Below are positions 55,738 to 64,000 of a stretch of 64,000 nucleotides of DNA, piece after piece. Position 1 is the first letter of the stretch; each line of letters begins with the position of its first letter. The notes beneath the pieces were generated by a model. The model was given only the letters and a program-made list of their open reading frames with translations. It did not search any database and had not been told where the DNA came from. The translations under genes were made by a program, and so were the position numbers. The DNA comes from JBAXAB01 sp037142735 (lineage in GTDB: Bacteria > Patescibacteriota > Minisyncoccia > Phycocordibacterales > CAIZLB01). The stretch lies in NCBI GenBank assembly GCA_037142735.1, contig JBAXAB010000001.1:62001-126000 (forward strand). The letters are read 5' to 3'.

Positions 55738-57606
55738 CTAACGCCCGATATCGGTAGATTGTATGTTTTCAGGTATGTAATTTGCTGCTGGACTGCTCGT
55801 CGCAAATGAAGAAGATGAGGTGATTCCACTAACATTAAGACTTGTGCTGCTGGCCGTACTTGTGGCACTCAAACTAGAATTCAAGGGGTGACTTAATCCA
55901 ACGATTCCTGGTTTGTGCTGAGCGATCCAATCGATGAATTCTCGCATTGCTACAGACGCTCCAATAGTATTAGTCGACGGAGCGCGTTCCATCATAATAA
56001 CAAAACTATACCTTGGTTTGTCATACGGAAAAAAACCAACAACCGAAGAGTTTATAAATTTATTTCCAACACCGACCTGAGCGGTACCGGTCTTGGCAGC
56101 CATTTTTACATACGGAACATTTAAAATCTTGGCGGTACCTGTAGTCACAGTCATGCGCATCCCGTCCCTCACAATTCCAAAATTTGTCGTATCTGTTAAT
56201 GGTAATTGTTCGAAGACTTTTGTATGGGAAGAATTGGGATCATCATTAGCTAGGACTGAAGGAGTAATCAATTGACCGCCAGTTGCAATGGCTGAAATGG
56301 AACGCAACGCCTGAATTGGTGAGATCTGAAAACCATATTGACCGATGGTAGTGTTATAAGTATCTCCTATTCTCCATATTTCACCATTAAAGTTTTTAGC
56401 CTTCCACTCAATTGAAGGCACTACTCCATCACTTCCCGAAAAGAAACTATCTTTGACCGCCTGCCCGAAACCAAACATATGCGCGTACTTTTCAATATTA
56501 TTAATTCCTAAACCTTTCTGATCCATAAAGCCTCCACCAATTTCATAAAAATAAATGTCTGATGATACTGCAATCGCTTCTTGAATATTCGTCCAACCGT
56601 TTGCACGCCAGTCTTTGAAAATAGTAAATTCTCCTGGTTTGAATGGATTTGGCACTTTCAATTCTCCGGTACTCAGGATTTTTTTGTCAGGCGTAATAAC
56701 CCCTTCATGTAAAGCAGCGAAAGCAAAAATTGGCTTTACAATTGAACCTGGCGCATAAAGGCCAGAACTTAAACGATCAAGGAAGGGTTTCGATGAACTA
56801 TTTTGATATGCATTAATTGAAGAGACGTCTTGTCCGTCAGTCATCACATTCGAATTGTATTCTGGATACGAAACTGCCGCGACCATCTCACCTGTATCCA
56901 AATCCATAACTGCCCCTGACCCTCCCACATATCCTGCTTTTTTAGACGTGGTTTCGATGATTTTATACAACGCTTCTTGTATATCAGCATCTATCGACAA
57001 TTTAATGGTTTCACCTTTTTTTTCTGGTTGAACAACCGAATCCGTCACAGGCTTTCCACTTACGTCTGTTTCAGTAATTTTTACACCATTCTCTCCTGCA
57101 AGAACCGAATTGTAATATTTTTCTACACCGTCTGCCCCAGAATATTCTGTATTGTAATAAAATCCAGACTTGTCTTTTTTGGGATACCTTACATAACCTG
57201 CCAACAAATGTGTACCGGGATCGTCTCGGTAGCTTCTTTTAACAAAATCAGGAAAATCTGGATCAATAGTATTCCAGGCAATCAACGCTCCATTTCTGTC
57301 TGTGATTACACCTCTCTCTCCAAAGACTAGCGATCGATGAAGTCGATTATTTTCTGCAATATTTTTATAAAAATCTCCCTTCACAATTTCTAGTTGTGAA
57401 AGTCTGTAAAGATACGCTGTAGCAATTGCGAGAAAAATAAAAACAAGTAAATAGATTGTGCGTCGGCTGATGGGCTTTTCGATACGTCCTTCAAACTGAT
57501 CATTATCAAAATCAGGCAAGTTTGAAGAATCAAGAAAGATCTCGTCTGGGTCCAAGGCTTCATACCTTTTTTTACTTCTAAAAAACTTACTTGAGAAAGT
57601 GGACAT
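55738..57606 (-). CDS. mrdA: Elongation-type penicillin-binding protein 2
   Basis: 622 aa class B PBP. One N-terminal membrane helix (about residues 49-68), then dimerisation region and transpeptidase domain with SxxK in YAPGSIVKPIFAFAAL, SxD in AVSSDIYFYEIGGGF and KTGT in MAAKTGTAQVGVGN. A Ser/Thr-rich tail (about 585-615) is unusual. It is the last gene of the mreB-mreC-mreD-like run, so it is assigned to rod elongation. Confidence 0.93.
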   Translation of the reverse strand: MSTFSSKFFRSKKRYEALDPDEIFLDSSNLPDFDNDQFEGRIEKPISRRTIYLLVFIFLAIATAYLYRLSQLEIVKGDFYKNIAENNRLHRSLVFGERGVITDRNGALIAWNTIDPDFPDFVKRSYRDDPGTHLLAGYVRYPKKDKSGFYYNTEYSGADGVEKYYNSVLAGENGVKITETDVSGKPVTDSVVQPEKKGETIKLSIDADIQEALYKIIETTSKKAGYVGGSGAVMDLDTGEMVAAVSYPEYNSNVMTDGQDVSSINAYQNSSSKPFLDRLSSGLYAPGSIVKPIFAFAALHEGVITPDKKILSTGELKVPNPFKPGEFTIFKDWRANGWTNIQEAIAVSSDIYFYEIGGGFMDQKGLGINNIEKYAHMFGFGQAVKDSFFSGSDGVVPSIEWKAKNFNGEIWRIGDTYNTTIGQYGFQISPIQALRSISAIATGGQLITPSVLANDDPNSSHTKVFEQLPLTDTTNFGIVRDGMRMTVTTGTAKILNVPYVKMAAKTGTAQVGVGNKFINSSVVGFFPYDKPRYSFVIMMERAPSTNTIGASVAMREFIDWIAQHKPGIVGLSHPLNSSLSATSTASSTSLNVSGITSSSSFATSSPAANYIPENIQSTDIGR

Positions 57607-57608
57607 GT

Positions 57609-57893
57609 CTAGATTCTAATCCTTTTTTTGATCAAATCAAAGATGACAAAAGCCAAGGTCATGGTCAAAGTAAATGGCCATTTCAAGAGAAAAGTATGAA
57701 GGGTGTTGTAATCTCTCAATACAAATGGACTCGCATAAAGAAGATCGGCGAGGAAGCCGATAAAGAGCGCAAAAAAGTACTTGTCCATTCTCCACATGGC
57801 CACAATAGTAATTGTAGAAAAAAACCACCATGGGAATATAAAAACTGACGCCACTAAAAAAGCGCTAAAAATTATTCGGGACGACTTGGACAT
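57609..57893 (-). CDS. mreD: Short MreD-like membrane protein
   Basis: 94 aa with about three hydrophobic segments. MreD proteins are usually about 160 aa; this is much shorter and has no strong motif, but it overlaps the end of mreC by 29 bases and precedes mrdA by 2 bp, exactly the MreD slot. The RMDKYFFALFIGFLADLLYASPF segment fits the family's conserved centre. Called mainly by position. Confidence 0.65.
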   Translation of the reverse strand: MSKSSRIIFSAFLVASVFIFPWWFFSTITIVAMWRMDKYFFALFIGFLADLLYASPFVLRDYNTLHTFLLKWPFTLTMTLAFVIFDLIKKRIRI

Positions 57894-58614
57894 ATCTAAT
57901 TGATGAAATTGGAATTAAAGATTTAAAAAGGATATAAGAAAAAGCATCACCTGGTGCAGCATCGACCTTGTCTACTTTTCCAAGTAAAATATTCTGCATT
58001 GATGGCCAAACGATTGGATCTCCGACGGCCACCTTGGTCTCGCTAGGAACTTTTATGTAGAAGTTACCACCACCTCTCCCTTCAGACACCACTGTATCAG
58101 ACGATGTGCCTACATAAACTTCTTGATGTTCACCAGATGAAGAATATAAAGTCACAATAGAGGTGGTATCCAACACTTTCGACACGTACCCCACAATCAC
58201 ATCGGGACCAGCAAACACAATATCGTCTACCTGGATACCATTTTGACTACCACCTCGAATAGTAATACTGTCGTACGGAGAAAAAGGAGGCTTTTCTGAA
58301 ACCGCAAAGAGGCTTCCCTGTGGACGCTTCGTATTCACATCATCATTTGCATTCAAAAAAGATTTGAGGGAATCATTTTCAGATTGCAAGGCTGTTATTT
58401 TTGCATTCAAATATTCTGGACTCTGATTTTGATCTAATTCGGCTGGTGGTGTGCCATTAATATGCAAAAGATTCTTGACCCATATCACACCACCTACTAA
58501 TCTTTCGGAAAATAGATTTCCAAATGTAATTAATAAGATACCAAAAATAATTGCAAAAAAGTAATCTTTGCGAATTATATTTTTTTTGTTTCTATCGGTT
58601 TGGAGGTAAGTCAT
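57865..58614 (-). CDS. mreC: Rod shape-determining protein MreC
   Basis: 249 aa. Membrane helix about residues 17-36, coiled coil about 68-92, then beta-barrel domains with VSEKPPFSPYDSITIRGGSQNGIQVDDIVFAG and VVSEGRGGGNFYIKVPSETKVAVGDPIVWPS. Scaffolds elongation enzymes outside the membrane. Start overlaps the end of mreB by 23 bases. Confidence 0.93.
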   Translation of the reverse strand: MTYLQTDRNKKNIIRKDYFFAIIFGILLITFGNLFSERLVGGVIWVKNLLHINGTPPAELDQNQSPEYLNAKITALQSENDSLKSFLNANDDVNTKRPQGSLFAVSEKPPFSPYDSITIRGGSQNGIQVDDIVFAGPDVIVGYVSKVLDTTSIVTLYSSSGEHQEVYVGTSSDTVVSEGRGGGNFYIKVPSETKVAVGDPIVWPSMQNILLGKVDKVDAAPGDAFSYILFKSLIPISSIRYVQVVPNNF

Positions 58615-59656
58615 CTTCGTTATCTATTAATATATCACGATATGTCGCAAGGTCTTCTAGGACAATACCGGCGCCACGTGCCACTGCAGTCAATGGATCA
58701 TTTGATACATACACTGGCATACTGATGTGCTCTGAAAGGACTGAGGCAATACCTTTAATAAGAGCCCCTCCTCCTGTAAGGTGAATACCATTATGCATAA
58801 CATCAGAAAGGATTTCTGGTGGAGTAGTCTCGACTACTTCTTTGACGGCATCAAGGAACGTGTCGATAGATGAGCCAATAGCTTCGCGGATATCAGCATC
58901 AGTCACCACTACTTCTCGGGGCAATCCTGTGACAAGATCACGTCCACGAATCGCAGCCTCTAGGGGTGGCTGTGATGGCACCACAGATGCAATCGCCATC
59001 TTGACACTTTCCGCGGTTTTCTCGCCTATTAAAATTTTAAATTCATTCCTAATGTAAGAAATAATATCAGTATTAAATTTGTCACCTGCTACTTTGAGGT
59101 TTTTCGCTCGTACAATTCCACCTAAGGAAATAACCGCAATATCTGTAGTTCCCCCACCAATATCAATTATCATGCTTCCTGTTGCATCCTTGACTGGTAA
59201 TCTGATTCCGATAGCCGCCGCCATCGGTTCTTCTATAATATGCACTTCACGTGCGCCGGCGTTTTTTGCAGCGTCCCGAACAGCTCGTCGTTCCACATTT
59301 GTCACTCCATATGGCACACCGATAACCACTCTGGGACCTAACATTTTTTTTGAAAGTCCTTCCGCTTTTTTTATCAAGTAGGCAAGCATTTCTTCAGTCA
59401 CTTCGAAATCTGAGATAACGCCATCAACAAGCGGTCGCACCGCCACGATATGTGCTGGTGTACGTCCAAGCATAGCTTTAGCTTGCTCACCGACTGCAAC
59501 TACGCGCCCCGTCTTTTGATTCACTGCCACCACCGATGGCTCATTAATAACTACACCTCTCCCTGAAACATAAACAAGGGTATTGGCTGTTCCAAGGTCA
59601 ATACCAATTTCATTTGAAAGACTCTTGTTTATGCGCTCTCGTAGTTTCTTAAACAT
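58592..59656 (-). CDS. mreB: Rod shape-determining protein MreB
   Basis: 354 aa actin-like ATPase. SNEIGIDLGTANTLVYVSGRGVVINEPSVVAVN is the phosphate-1 region; MIIDIGGGTTDIAVISLGGIV and GIHLTGGGALIKGI follow. Start set at ATG 59654-59656 (MFKKLRERI) rather than an upstream TTG. The first codons overlap the end of proS. A second MreB homologue ends the window (63459 on). Confidence 0.96.
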   Translation of the reverse strand: MFKKLRERINKSLSNEIGIDLGTANTLVYVSGRGVVINEPSVVAVNQKTGRVVAVGEQAKAMLGRTPAHIVAVRPLVDGVISDFEVTEEMLAYLIKKAEGLSKKMLGPRVVIGVPYGVTNVERRAVRDAAKNAGAREVHIIEEPMAAAIGIRLPVKDATGSMIIDIGGGTTDIAVISLGGIVRAKNLKVAGDKFNTDIISYIRNEFKILIGEKTAESVKMAIASVVPSQPPLEAAIRGRDLVTGLPREVVVTDADIREAIGSSIDTFLDAVKEVVETTPPEILSDVMHNGIHLTGGGALIKGIASVLSEHISMPVYVSNDPLTAVARGAGIVLEDLATYRDILIDNEDDLPPNR

Positions 59657-60908
59657 TATGCTTTTCAATATAAGCCATTAATTCATCTTTATCAAACAAT
59701 TCCTCTTTATTAGTAATTCTGTCCTTAAATTCATATTTCCCTGCTGCTAGTGATTTTTCACCCAAAATGATACGAAGTGGAATTCCAATCAAATCAGCAT
59801 CACCGAATTTTTCCCCGGCTCGTAAATCACGATCATCTAACAAGACTTCGACATTCTTTTCTGTTAATTCTTTGTAGAGTTTTTCAGCAGCCTCCATCAC
59901 AGGACCTTCAATCTTCATCGCGATAATATGTACTGCGAACGGTGACACATTTTTTGGCCATACGATTTCTTTGTCAGTTGGCATGGTTTCAACAATAGCC
60001 CCCATAAGGCGTGGGATGCCGATGCCATAACTTCCCATAATGACTGGAATATTCTTTCCTGTTTCGTCCTTAAATGATAATTCCAGTGGTTCTGAAAATT
60101 TGGTGCCTAGTGAAAAGATGTTTCCAACTTCTACCGCTTTGCCTTCCGTCATATCAGATTTTTTCAATCCCATTTCGGCTAAAACTTCGTCTGTATAAAC
60201 TTCTTTATTTACCGCAACATTTTTTTCTTTGTTGTAGTAAATAATATCTTCTCCTGCATCAGTTAGCATCTGGTACTCATGTGAATACTTTGAAAAGCTT
60301 CCTCCAGAGGCGAAAGTGATAAAAGTTCTATCTGCTATTCCTGCGCGTTTAAACACATTCGCATAAGCAATCTTAGACTTTTCATAAAAAGCTTCGTGCT
60401 CTTTTTCATCTCTAGAAAAAGAATACAAATCTTTCATTAAAAATTCTCGCCCTCTTAATATTCCGCTTTTTGCTCGTGTCTCATTTCGAAACTTTGTCTG
60501 GAATTGATATGTATAAATTGGCAAATCACGGAATGATCGAATATGATCACGCATTAAATTAGTCAAAGGCTCTTCGTGTGTAAACCCCAACCCCATTTCA
60601 TTTCCATTTTTTAACGTAGTCTTGAACCAATTATCCACCACCGCATCGTCCCATCGATTAGTTTTTTCCCACAAAGATTTTTCCTGTAATGCTGCAAGTT
60701 GTAATTCCTGTCCACCAATTGCATTCATTTCTTCTCGAATAATCTGTTCAATCTTGTTCAAAACCCTTAAACCTAAAGGTAAAAAAGAATACACCCCTGC
60801 TCCCATTTTCTGGATAAATCCGGCTCTAATAAGCAGTTGGCTGTTTTTAGAAACCTCATCGGAAGGAGCTTCTCGGCGAGTTTTAGTGAAAAGGTGTGAT
60901 TGTCGCAT
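59649..60908 (-). CDS. proS: Prolyl-tRNA synthetase, short form
   Basis: 419 aa class II enzyme. MRQSHLFTKTRREAPSDEVSKNSQLLIRAGFIQKMGAGVYSFLPLG, then FQTKFRNETRAKSGILRGREFLMKDLYSF and the C-terminal anticodon domain DDRDLRAGEKFGDADLIGIPLRIILG. The editing domain usually inserted in bacterial ProRS (about 180 residues) is absent, so mischarged Ala-tRNA(Pro) would not be cleared in cis. Confidence 0.94.
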   Translation of the reverse strand: MRQSHLFTKTRREAPSDEVSKNSQLLIRAGFIQKMGAGVYSFLPLGLRVLNKIEQIIREEMNAIGGQELQLAALQEKSLWEKTNRWDDAVVDNWFKTTLKNGNEMGLGFTHEEPLTNLMRDHIRSFRDLPIYTYQFQTKFRNETRAKSGILRGREFLMKDLYSFSRDEKEHEAFYEKSKIAYANVFKRAGIADRTFITFASGGSFSKYSHEYQMLTDAGEDIIYYNKEKNVAVNKEVYTDEVLAEMGLKKSDMTEGKAVEVGNIFSLGTKFSEPLELSFKDETGKNIPVIMGSYGIGIPRLMGAIVETMPTDKEIVWPKNVSPFAVHIIAMKIEGPVMEAAEKLYKELTEKNVEVLLDDRDLRAGEKFGDADLIGIPLRIILGEKSLAAGKYEFKDRITNKEELFDKDELMAYIEKHNV

Positions 60909-60912
60909 GGCG

Positions 60913-62118
60913 CTATTCTAGCACGTTATTTAACTTTTTGAACAGTGCGAAGACATCCTGGAAAGTAACGAACAACATGAGGGCAATAAGCAGGAGGAAA
61001 CTGACAGTATTAGCGATCTGCAAGACTTTTTGATTAAGTGACTTTCGACGTATAGCTTCGATAATAACAACAACTAAACGTCCTCCGTCGAGGGCAGGAA
61101 TTGGTAACAAATTCAAAACTGCTAAGTTCAAAGAGATAAAGGCTGCAAAGTTCGCAAGGTATACCCATCCCAGGCGAGCCGCTTCACCTACATGTGAGGC
61201 AATTCCGACCGGACCACTGACCTCAGATGCTTTAGCTTGACCTTTAAAAATCCTCACAAGAAAATCAAAGGTACTGACAGCAATTTCTTTTGTTATATCA
61301 AGCGTCTGATGAAATCCTGCGATAATGGCGCTACCAATTGGCAATTTAACTGTTGCTACATCACCCATCATTATTCCAACACCTTTCTTACCTGAGGCTA
61401 TTCCATCAATCCCATCTTTTGGCACTGTCACAATGGTCTGCAACATACCTCCACGATTGATTACGAAACCTAACGTGCTGGTGCTTTGTACAATCGCTTC
61501 ACGAACATCTGCGGTTTTTATAATTGGAGAAGTACTAGCTGTATATGTGTCAACCGTTTCCATCACAACAACATTTCTTGTATCAACATTTGGGTTAGAT
61601 TTTTGAGATTTATTTATAGCAGACGTACTGGTTGAAACACCACTTTGTAAGGCTAAAATTTCATCACCAGCTTTTAAACCGGCCATCTCAGCAGGACCAC
61701 CTTTTGAGACTCCTGTAATAAGAACTGATGGTCTACCTGAATACTGAACTGGGAAACTCCCTGTTTCAGCTTTTGCTCCAATAATCAGTGTAGATGCAAA
61801 TAATGCCCATGCAAATAATGCATTAAAAGTCACACCTGCAATTAAAACCAAAGCCTGCTGCCAACGAGGTTTGGCTAAAATATTATCAGGTGATAAAGCA
61901 TCACCCGGATTTTCTCCGTAAATTTTTACATAACCACCGAGCGGAATTAAATTAATCGCGTATGTCGTGCCACCTTTTTTAAATGAAAATAATCTTGGAG
62001 GAAACCCGATAGCAAATTCGTCAACGCGTATTTTGAATAATCGAGCAATGAGAAAATGGCCCAATTCATGGACAAAGATAAGTACTGATAGAACAATGAG
62101 AAATATAATAGTTGTCAT
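60913..62118 (-). CDS. rseP: Site-2 intramembrane metalloprotease (RseP/M50)
   Basis: 401 aa. The zinc motif HExxH is VHELGHFLIARLF (about residues 17-21) in the first membrane helix; the third ligand lies in LLPIPALDGGRLVVVIIEAIRRK near the C-terminus. One PDZ domain (GVSKGGPAEMAGLKAGDEIL) is interrupted by a Ser/Thr-rich insert of about 50 residues. Cuts membrane-bound regulators. Between frr and proS. Confidence 0.92.
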   Translation of the reverse strand: MTTIIFLIVLSVLIFVHELGHFLIARLFKIRVDEFAIGFPPRLFSFKKGGTTYAINLIPLGGYVKIYGENPGDALSPDNILAKPRWQQALVLIAGVTFNALFAWALFASTLIIGAKAETGSFPVQYSGRPSVLITGVSKGGPAEMAGLKAGDEILALQSGVSTSTSAINKSQKSNPNVDTRNVVVMETVDTYTASTSPIIKTADVREAIVQSTSTLGFVINRGGMLQTIVTVPKDGIDGIASGKKGVGIMMGDVATVKLPIGSAIIAGFHQTLDITKEIAVSTFDFLVRIFKGQAKASEVSGPVGIASHVGEAARLGWVYLANFAAFISLNLAVLNLLPIPALDGGRLVVVIIEAIRRKSLNQKVLQIANTVSFLLLIALMLFVTFQDVFALFKKLNNVLE

Positions 62119-62121
62119 GAA

Positions 62122-62673
62122 TTAATTCGAAATCTCTGTATCCTTTTTAGCAAACAATTCGTCCAATTTCTTATTCGCTTCAGTTACGAATTTTTCCATT
62201 TGATCCTTGTATCGCATCATTTCATCCTCTCCTAATTCACCTGATTTCTTCTTTGACTGTAAGTCATCGTGCACTTCGTTTCTTTCTCTGCGGATGGCAA
62301 CCTTGGCGTCTTCTAATTTTTGTTTAGCCAATTTGATCAATTGTTCGCGTCTCTCTCCTGTCAATTCAGGGAAAATAACACGCACACCTTTATCATCCAC
62401 AACCGCTGACACTCCTAAGTTGGCCGCCACTATGGCTTTTTCAATCGCTTTAATTTGTGAAGAGTCCCAAGGAGTAATTCGTAGTGTGCGAGGATCTTCG
62501 TTTGAAATTGATCCTACAGCGTTCAAGGGTGACATTGATCCATATGCGTCTACTTTAACAGAGTCGAGAAGGACCGCTGAGGCGCGACCAGTGCGGATAG
62601 TTGAAAATTCGCGGACAAGCCAATCGTTGGTTTCCTTAATCTTTGCCTGAAATGACGTGAAGTTGTATGCCAT
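62122..62673 (-). CDS. frr: Ribosome recycling factor
   Basis: 183 aa. Start at MAYNFTSFQAKIKETNDWL gives the family length; the frame extends 11 codons further. FSTIRTGRASAVLLDSVKVDAYGSMSPLNAVGSIS and LPELTGERREQLIKLAKQK are diagnostic (the latter read here as FPELTGERREQ). Splits post-termination ribosomes with EF-G. Stop lies 3 bp before the rseP start. Confidence 0.96.
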   Translation of the reverse strand: MAYNFTSFQAKIKETNDWLVREFSTIRTGRASAVLLDSVKVDAYGSMSPLNAVGSISNEDPRTLRITPWDSSQIKAIEKAIVAANLGVSAVVDDKGVRVIFPELTGERREQLIKLAKQKLEDAKVAIRRERNEVHDDLQSKKKSGELGEDEMMRYKDQMEKFVTEANKKLDELFAKKDTEISN

Positions 62674-62720
62674 ATGGTTTTGCGAAATATTATGCTTAAT
62701 ATGCACACATCATAGCAGAA

Positions 62721-63416
62721 CTACAGCACCAAAGCCAGATATTCGAGGCACATTTTCATAGAGGAAGCAGTATCGCGCATAAAGTGTTCAATAGATATTA
62801 TTGCCTTCATACTAGACTTAAAAAGTTTTTGCTTAGCATAACGCAAAGCAATTACTTCCGAAATAAATTCCGAGATCTGTCCACGAGTGATTTTCTCTTT
62901 TTCTAAAAATACCAACACCTCTTTGATAATCTCCATCCGAGTAGCGGTAGATTGTTGCAAAAAGTTTTCCGGATTCAAGGTAGGACTATTTGAGTGTTCT
63001 ATTTTCAGACCTTCCAGCTGATCAGTTGAAATTTCACGAAAACGCGAAAGCAATGTAGGGAGAATCTGAGATTTTGATGGAATAATAAAAAAGAAAAAGG
63101 TGTTAGAAGAAGGTTCTTCGATTATTTTCAACAATGCATTTTGAGCAGGACCCGTGATGGCTTGTGTAGAAATAATCATCACTTTATTCTCACCTAGCGC
63201 TCTTCGTGAATTAAAATCTGCAATGATACTTACATCGTCGGCACCAATAGATACCATTTCTAAATTAATAAAATCGGTGTGACGAAATTCACGGGCAACA
63301 GTACCCTTTTCTAAAATATTTTTGGAAATGTAGTCAATAATTGTATTAAAAGATGACACAGGTGAAAAAATGATCGTAGCGTGGTGGAGATTTTCTGGAT
63401 TGAGGTGTGGAGACAT
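62721..63416 (-). CDS. holB: DNA polymerase III delta-prime-like clamp loader subunit
   Basis: 231 aa, short. AQNALLKIIEEPSSNTFFFFIIPSKSQILPTLLSRFREI is the sensor-1/SRC region of clamp-loader ATPases. No Walker A is present, as expected for delta-prime. The N-terminus is truncated relative to E. coli HolB (334 aa). Probably helps to load the sliding clamp. Confidence 0.85.
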   Translation of the reverse strand: MSPHLNPENLHHATIIFSPVSSFNTIIDYISKNILEKGTVAREFRHTDFINLEMVSIGADDVSIIADFNSRRALGENKVMIISTQAITGPAQNALLKIIEEPSSNTFFFFIIPSKSQILPTLLSRFREISTDQLEGLKIEHSNSPTLNPENFLQQSTATRMEIIKEVLVFLEKEKITRGQISEFISEVIALRYAKQKLFKSSMKAIISIEHFMRDTASSMKMCLEYLALVL

Positions 63417-63458
63417 GGGTATATATTATCACAGGGATAAAATGAACCCCGCTAGATC

Positions 63459-64000
63459 TTACCGCTTTGTAATAATTGTCTTCTTATACGTATCCAAATG
63501 GTCCAGTGCGATTCCAGTCCCCTTCGCAACACAATAGAGAGCATCCTCTGCCAGCATAGCCTTTACGCCTGTGCGTCTGAAAACCAGTTCTGGCAAATTT
63601 CGAAGCATCGACGAACCGCCAGTCATCATAATTCCGTTATCAATAATGTCTGAGGCCAATTCTGGTGGAGTTTCCTGGAGCACGTCTTTGATTGCTTTGA
63701 TCACCTCGCGTAATTCTTTGGCGATAGCTTTTACAATCTCGTTCGTCTTAATTTCAACTGAACGTGGAAGACCGGTAAGATAATCGCGACCCTTCACTGC
63801 CATAGAAAGTTCTTCTTCAACAGGAATAGCTGATCCTATATTTATTTTTATATCTTCTGCCATTTTGTCTCCAATTGCGAGGTTGTAGGTTTTTTTGACG
63901 TAATCAATAATTGCAGCGTCGATACGATTTCCAGCGCATTTTACAGAAGTACATGCCACAATTCCTCCCAAAGAAATCACTGCCACGTCTGTTGTTCCAC
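63459..64000 (-). CDS. Second MreB-like protein, partial
   Basis: C-terminal 180 residues of an actin-like MreB homologue; the rest lies beyond the window end. AVISLGGIVACTSVKCAGNRIDAAIIDYVKKTYNLAIGDKMAEDIKINIGSA and DNGIMMTGGSSMLRNLPELV are the phosphate-2 and adenosine regions. It differs clearly from the mreB at 58592 in the segment after the phosphate-2 loop, so it is a paralogue, possibly Mbl-like. Immediately upstream of holB on the same strand. Confidence 0.9.
   Translation of the reverse strand, partial: GTTDVAVISLGGIVACTSVKCAGNRIDAAIIDYVKKTYNLAIGDKMAEDIKINIGSAIPVEEELSMAVKGRDYLTGLPRSVEIKTNEIVKAIAKELREVIKAIKDVLQETPPELASDIIDNGIMMTGGSSMLRNLPELVFRRTGVKAMLAEDALYCVAKGTGIALDHLDTYKKTIITKR

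Noticed and set aside
1..64000. CRISPR arrays, cas genes, rRNA, tmRNA or RNase P RNA
   Set aside because: No regularly spaced repeats or recognisable conserved RNA cores were seen; only one tRNA gene was found.
1..64000. UGA recoded as glycine, as in some CPR lineages
   Set aside because: Well-defined genes, for example the helicase at 17353-19095 and the gene at 32866-33342, end in TGA followed by non-conserved sequence, and no conserved protein shows an internal TGA.
1..64000. Assembly chimera explaining the G+C-rich islands
   Set aside because: About twenty short islands each bounded by core genes, with shared leaders in separate places, cannot arise from one misjoin. Read coverage was not available to test this directly.

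Overview
The window looks like the chromosome of a member of the Candidate Phyla Radiation (Patescibacteria), most likely a parcubacterium. The evidence is an AT-rich, tightly packed set of housekeeping genes with short aminoacyl-tRNA synthetases, a class I lysyl-tRNA synthetase, many small membrane proteins of unknown function, few Shine-Dalgarno sequences on core genes, and UGA used as a stop. No lineage marker was searched, so the placement is an inference.

Core layout. 1-2404: end of the ribosomal/RNA polymerase cluster (rpsD, rpoA, rplQ, rplM, rpsI). 4059-13602: yqeY, rmuC, rplU, recR, dnaB, cysS, a C-terminal processing protease and rplI. 15054-19617: rpmA, a secreted lysozyme-like protein and a PIF1-like helicase. 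22564-32660: one long minus-strand run aspS-scpA-scpB-mraY-Gmad2 protein-ftsW-murG-M23 peptidase-asnB, joining chromosome segregation to peptidoglycan synthesis. 34187-41167: an unusual plsC / acyl-ACP-reductase-like / histidine kinase operon, then dnaJ and metG. 43017-45557: dnaK, grpE. 49078-52702: mraZ-rsmH-ftsL-ftsI. 53460-64000: lysS (class I), greA, the rod-shape set mreB-mreC-mreD-like-mrdA, proS, rseP, frr, holB and the end of a second mreB.

The striking feature is a second population of genes. About twenty short single-gene islands sit between the core operons (near 2.5, 3.3, 3.8, 6.7, 14.0, 14.6, 16.9, 20.1, 20.7, 21.7, 33.1, 33.7, 41.6, 42.2, 42.8, 46.0, 47.0, 47.4, 48.4 and 53.2 kb). 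Their genes are visibly G+C-richer than the core and mostly encode secreted, membrane-anchored, repeat-fold or unrecognised proteins. Most carry their own near-consensus promoter, a 5' leader with a strong hairpin, a C/A-rich stretch or a real Shine-Dalgarno just before ATG, and a strong terminator. Core genes, by contrast, often begin within ten bases of a -10 box, so their mRNAs are probably leaderless. Two unrelated islands share an almost identical promoter-leader of about 150 bp (32718-32865 and, inverted, 48805-48957). Three others share a second leader motif (42021, 42503, 52906). Two islands end in the same kind of double, mutually exclusive terminator hairpin. One island seems to be an empty shell, one a truncated methyltransferase and one a decayed gene. 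I propose these as a family of mobile or exchangeable single-gene transcription units; no integrase or transposase is present in the window.
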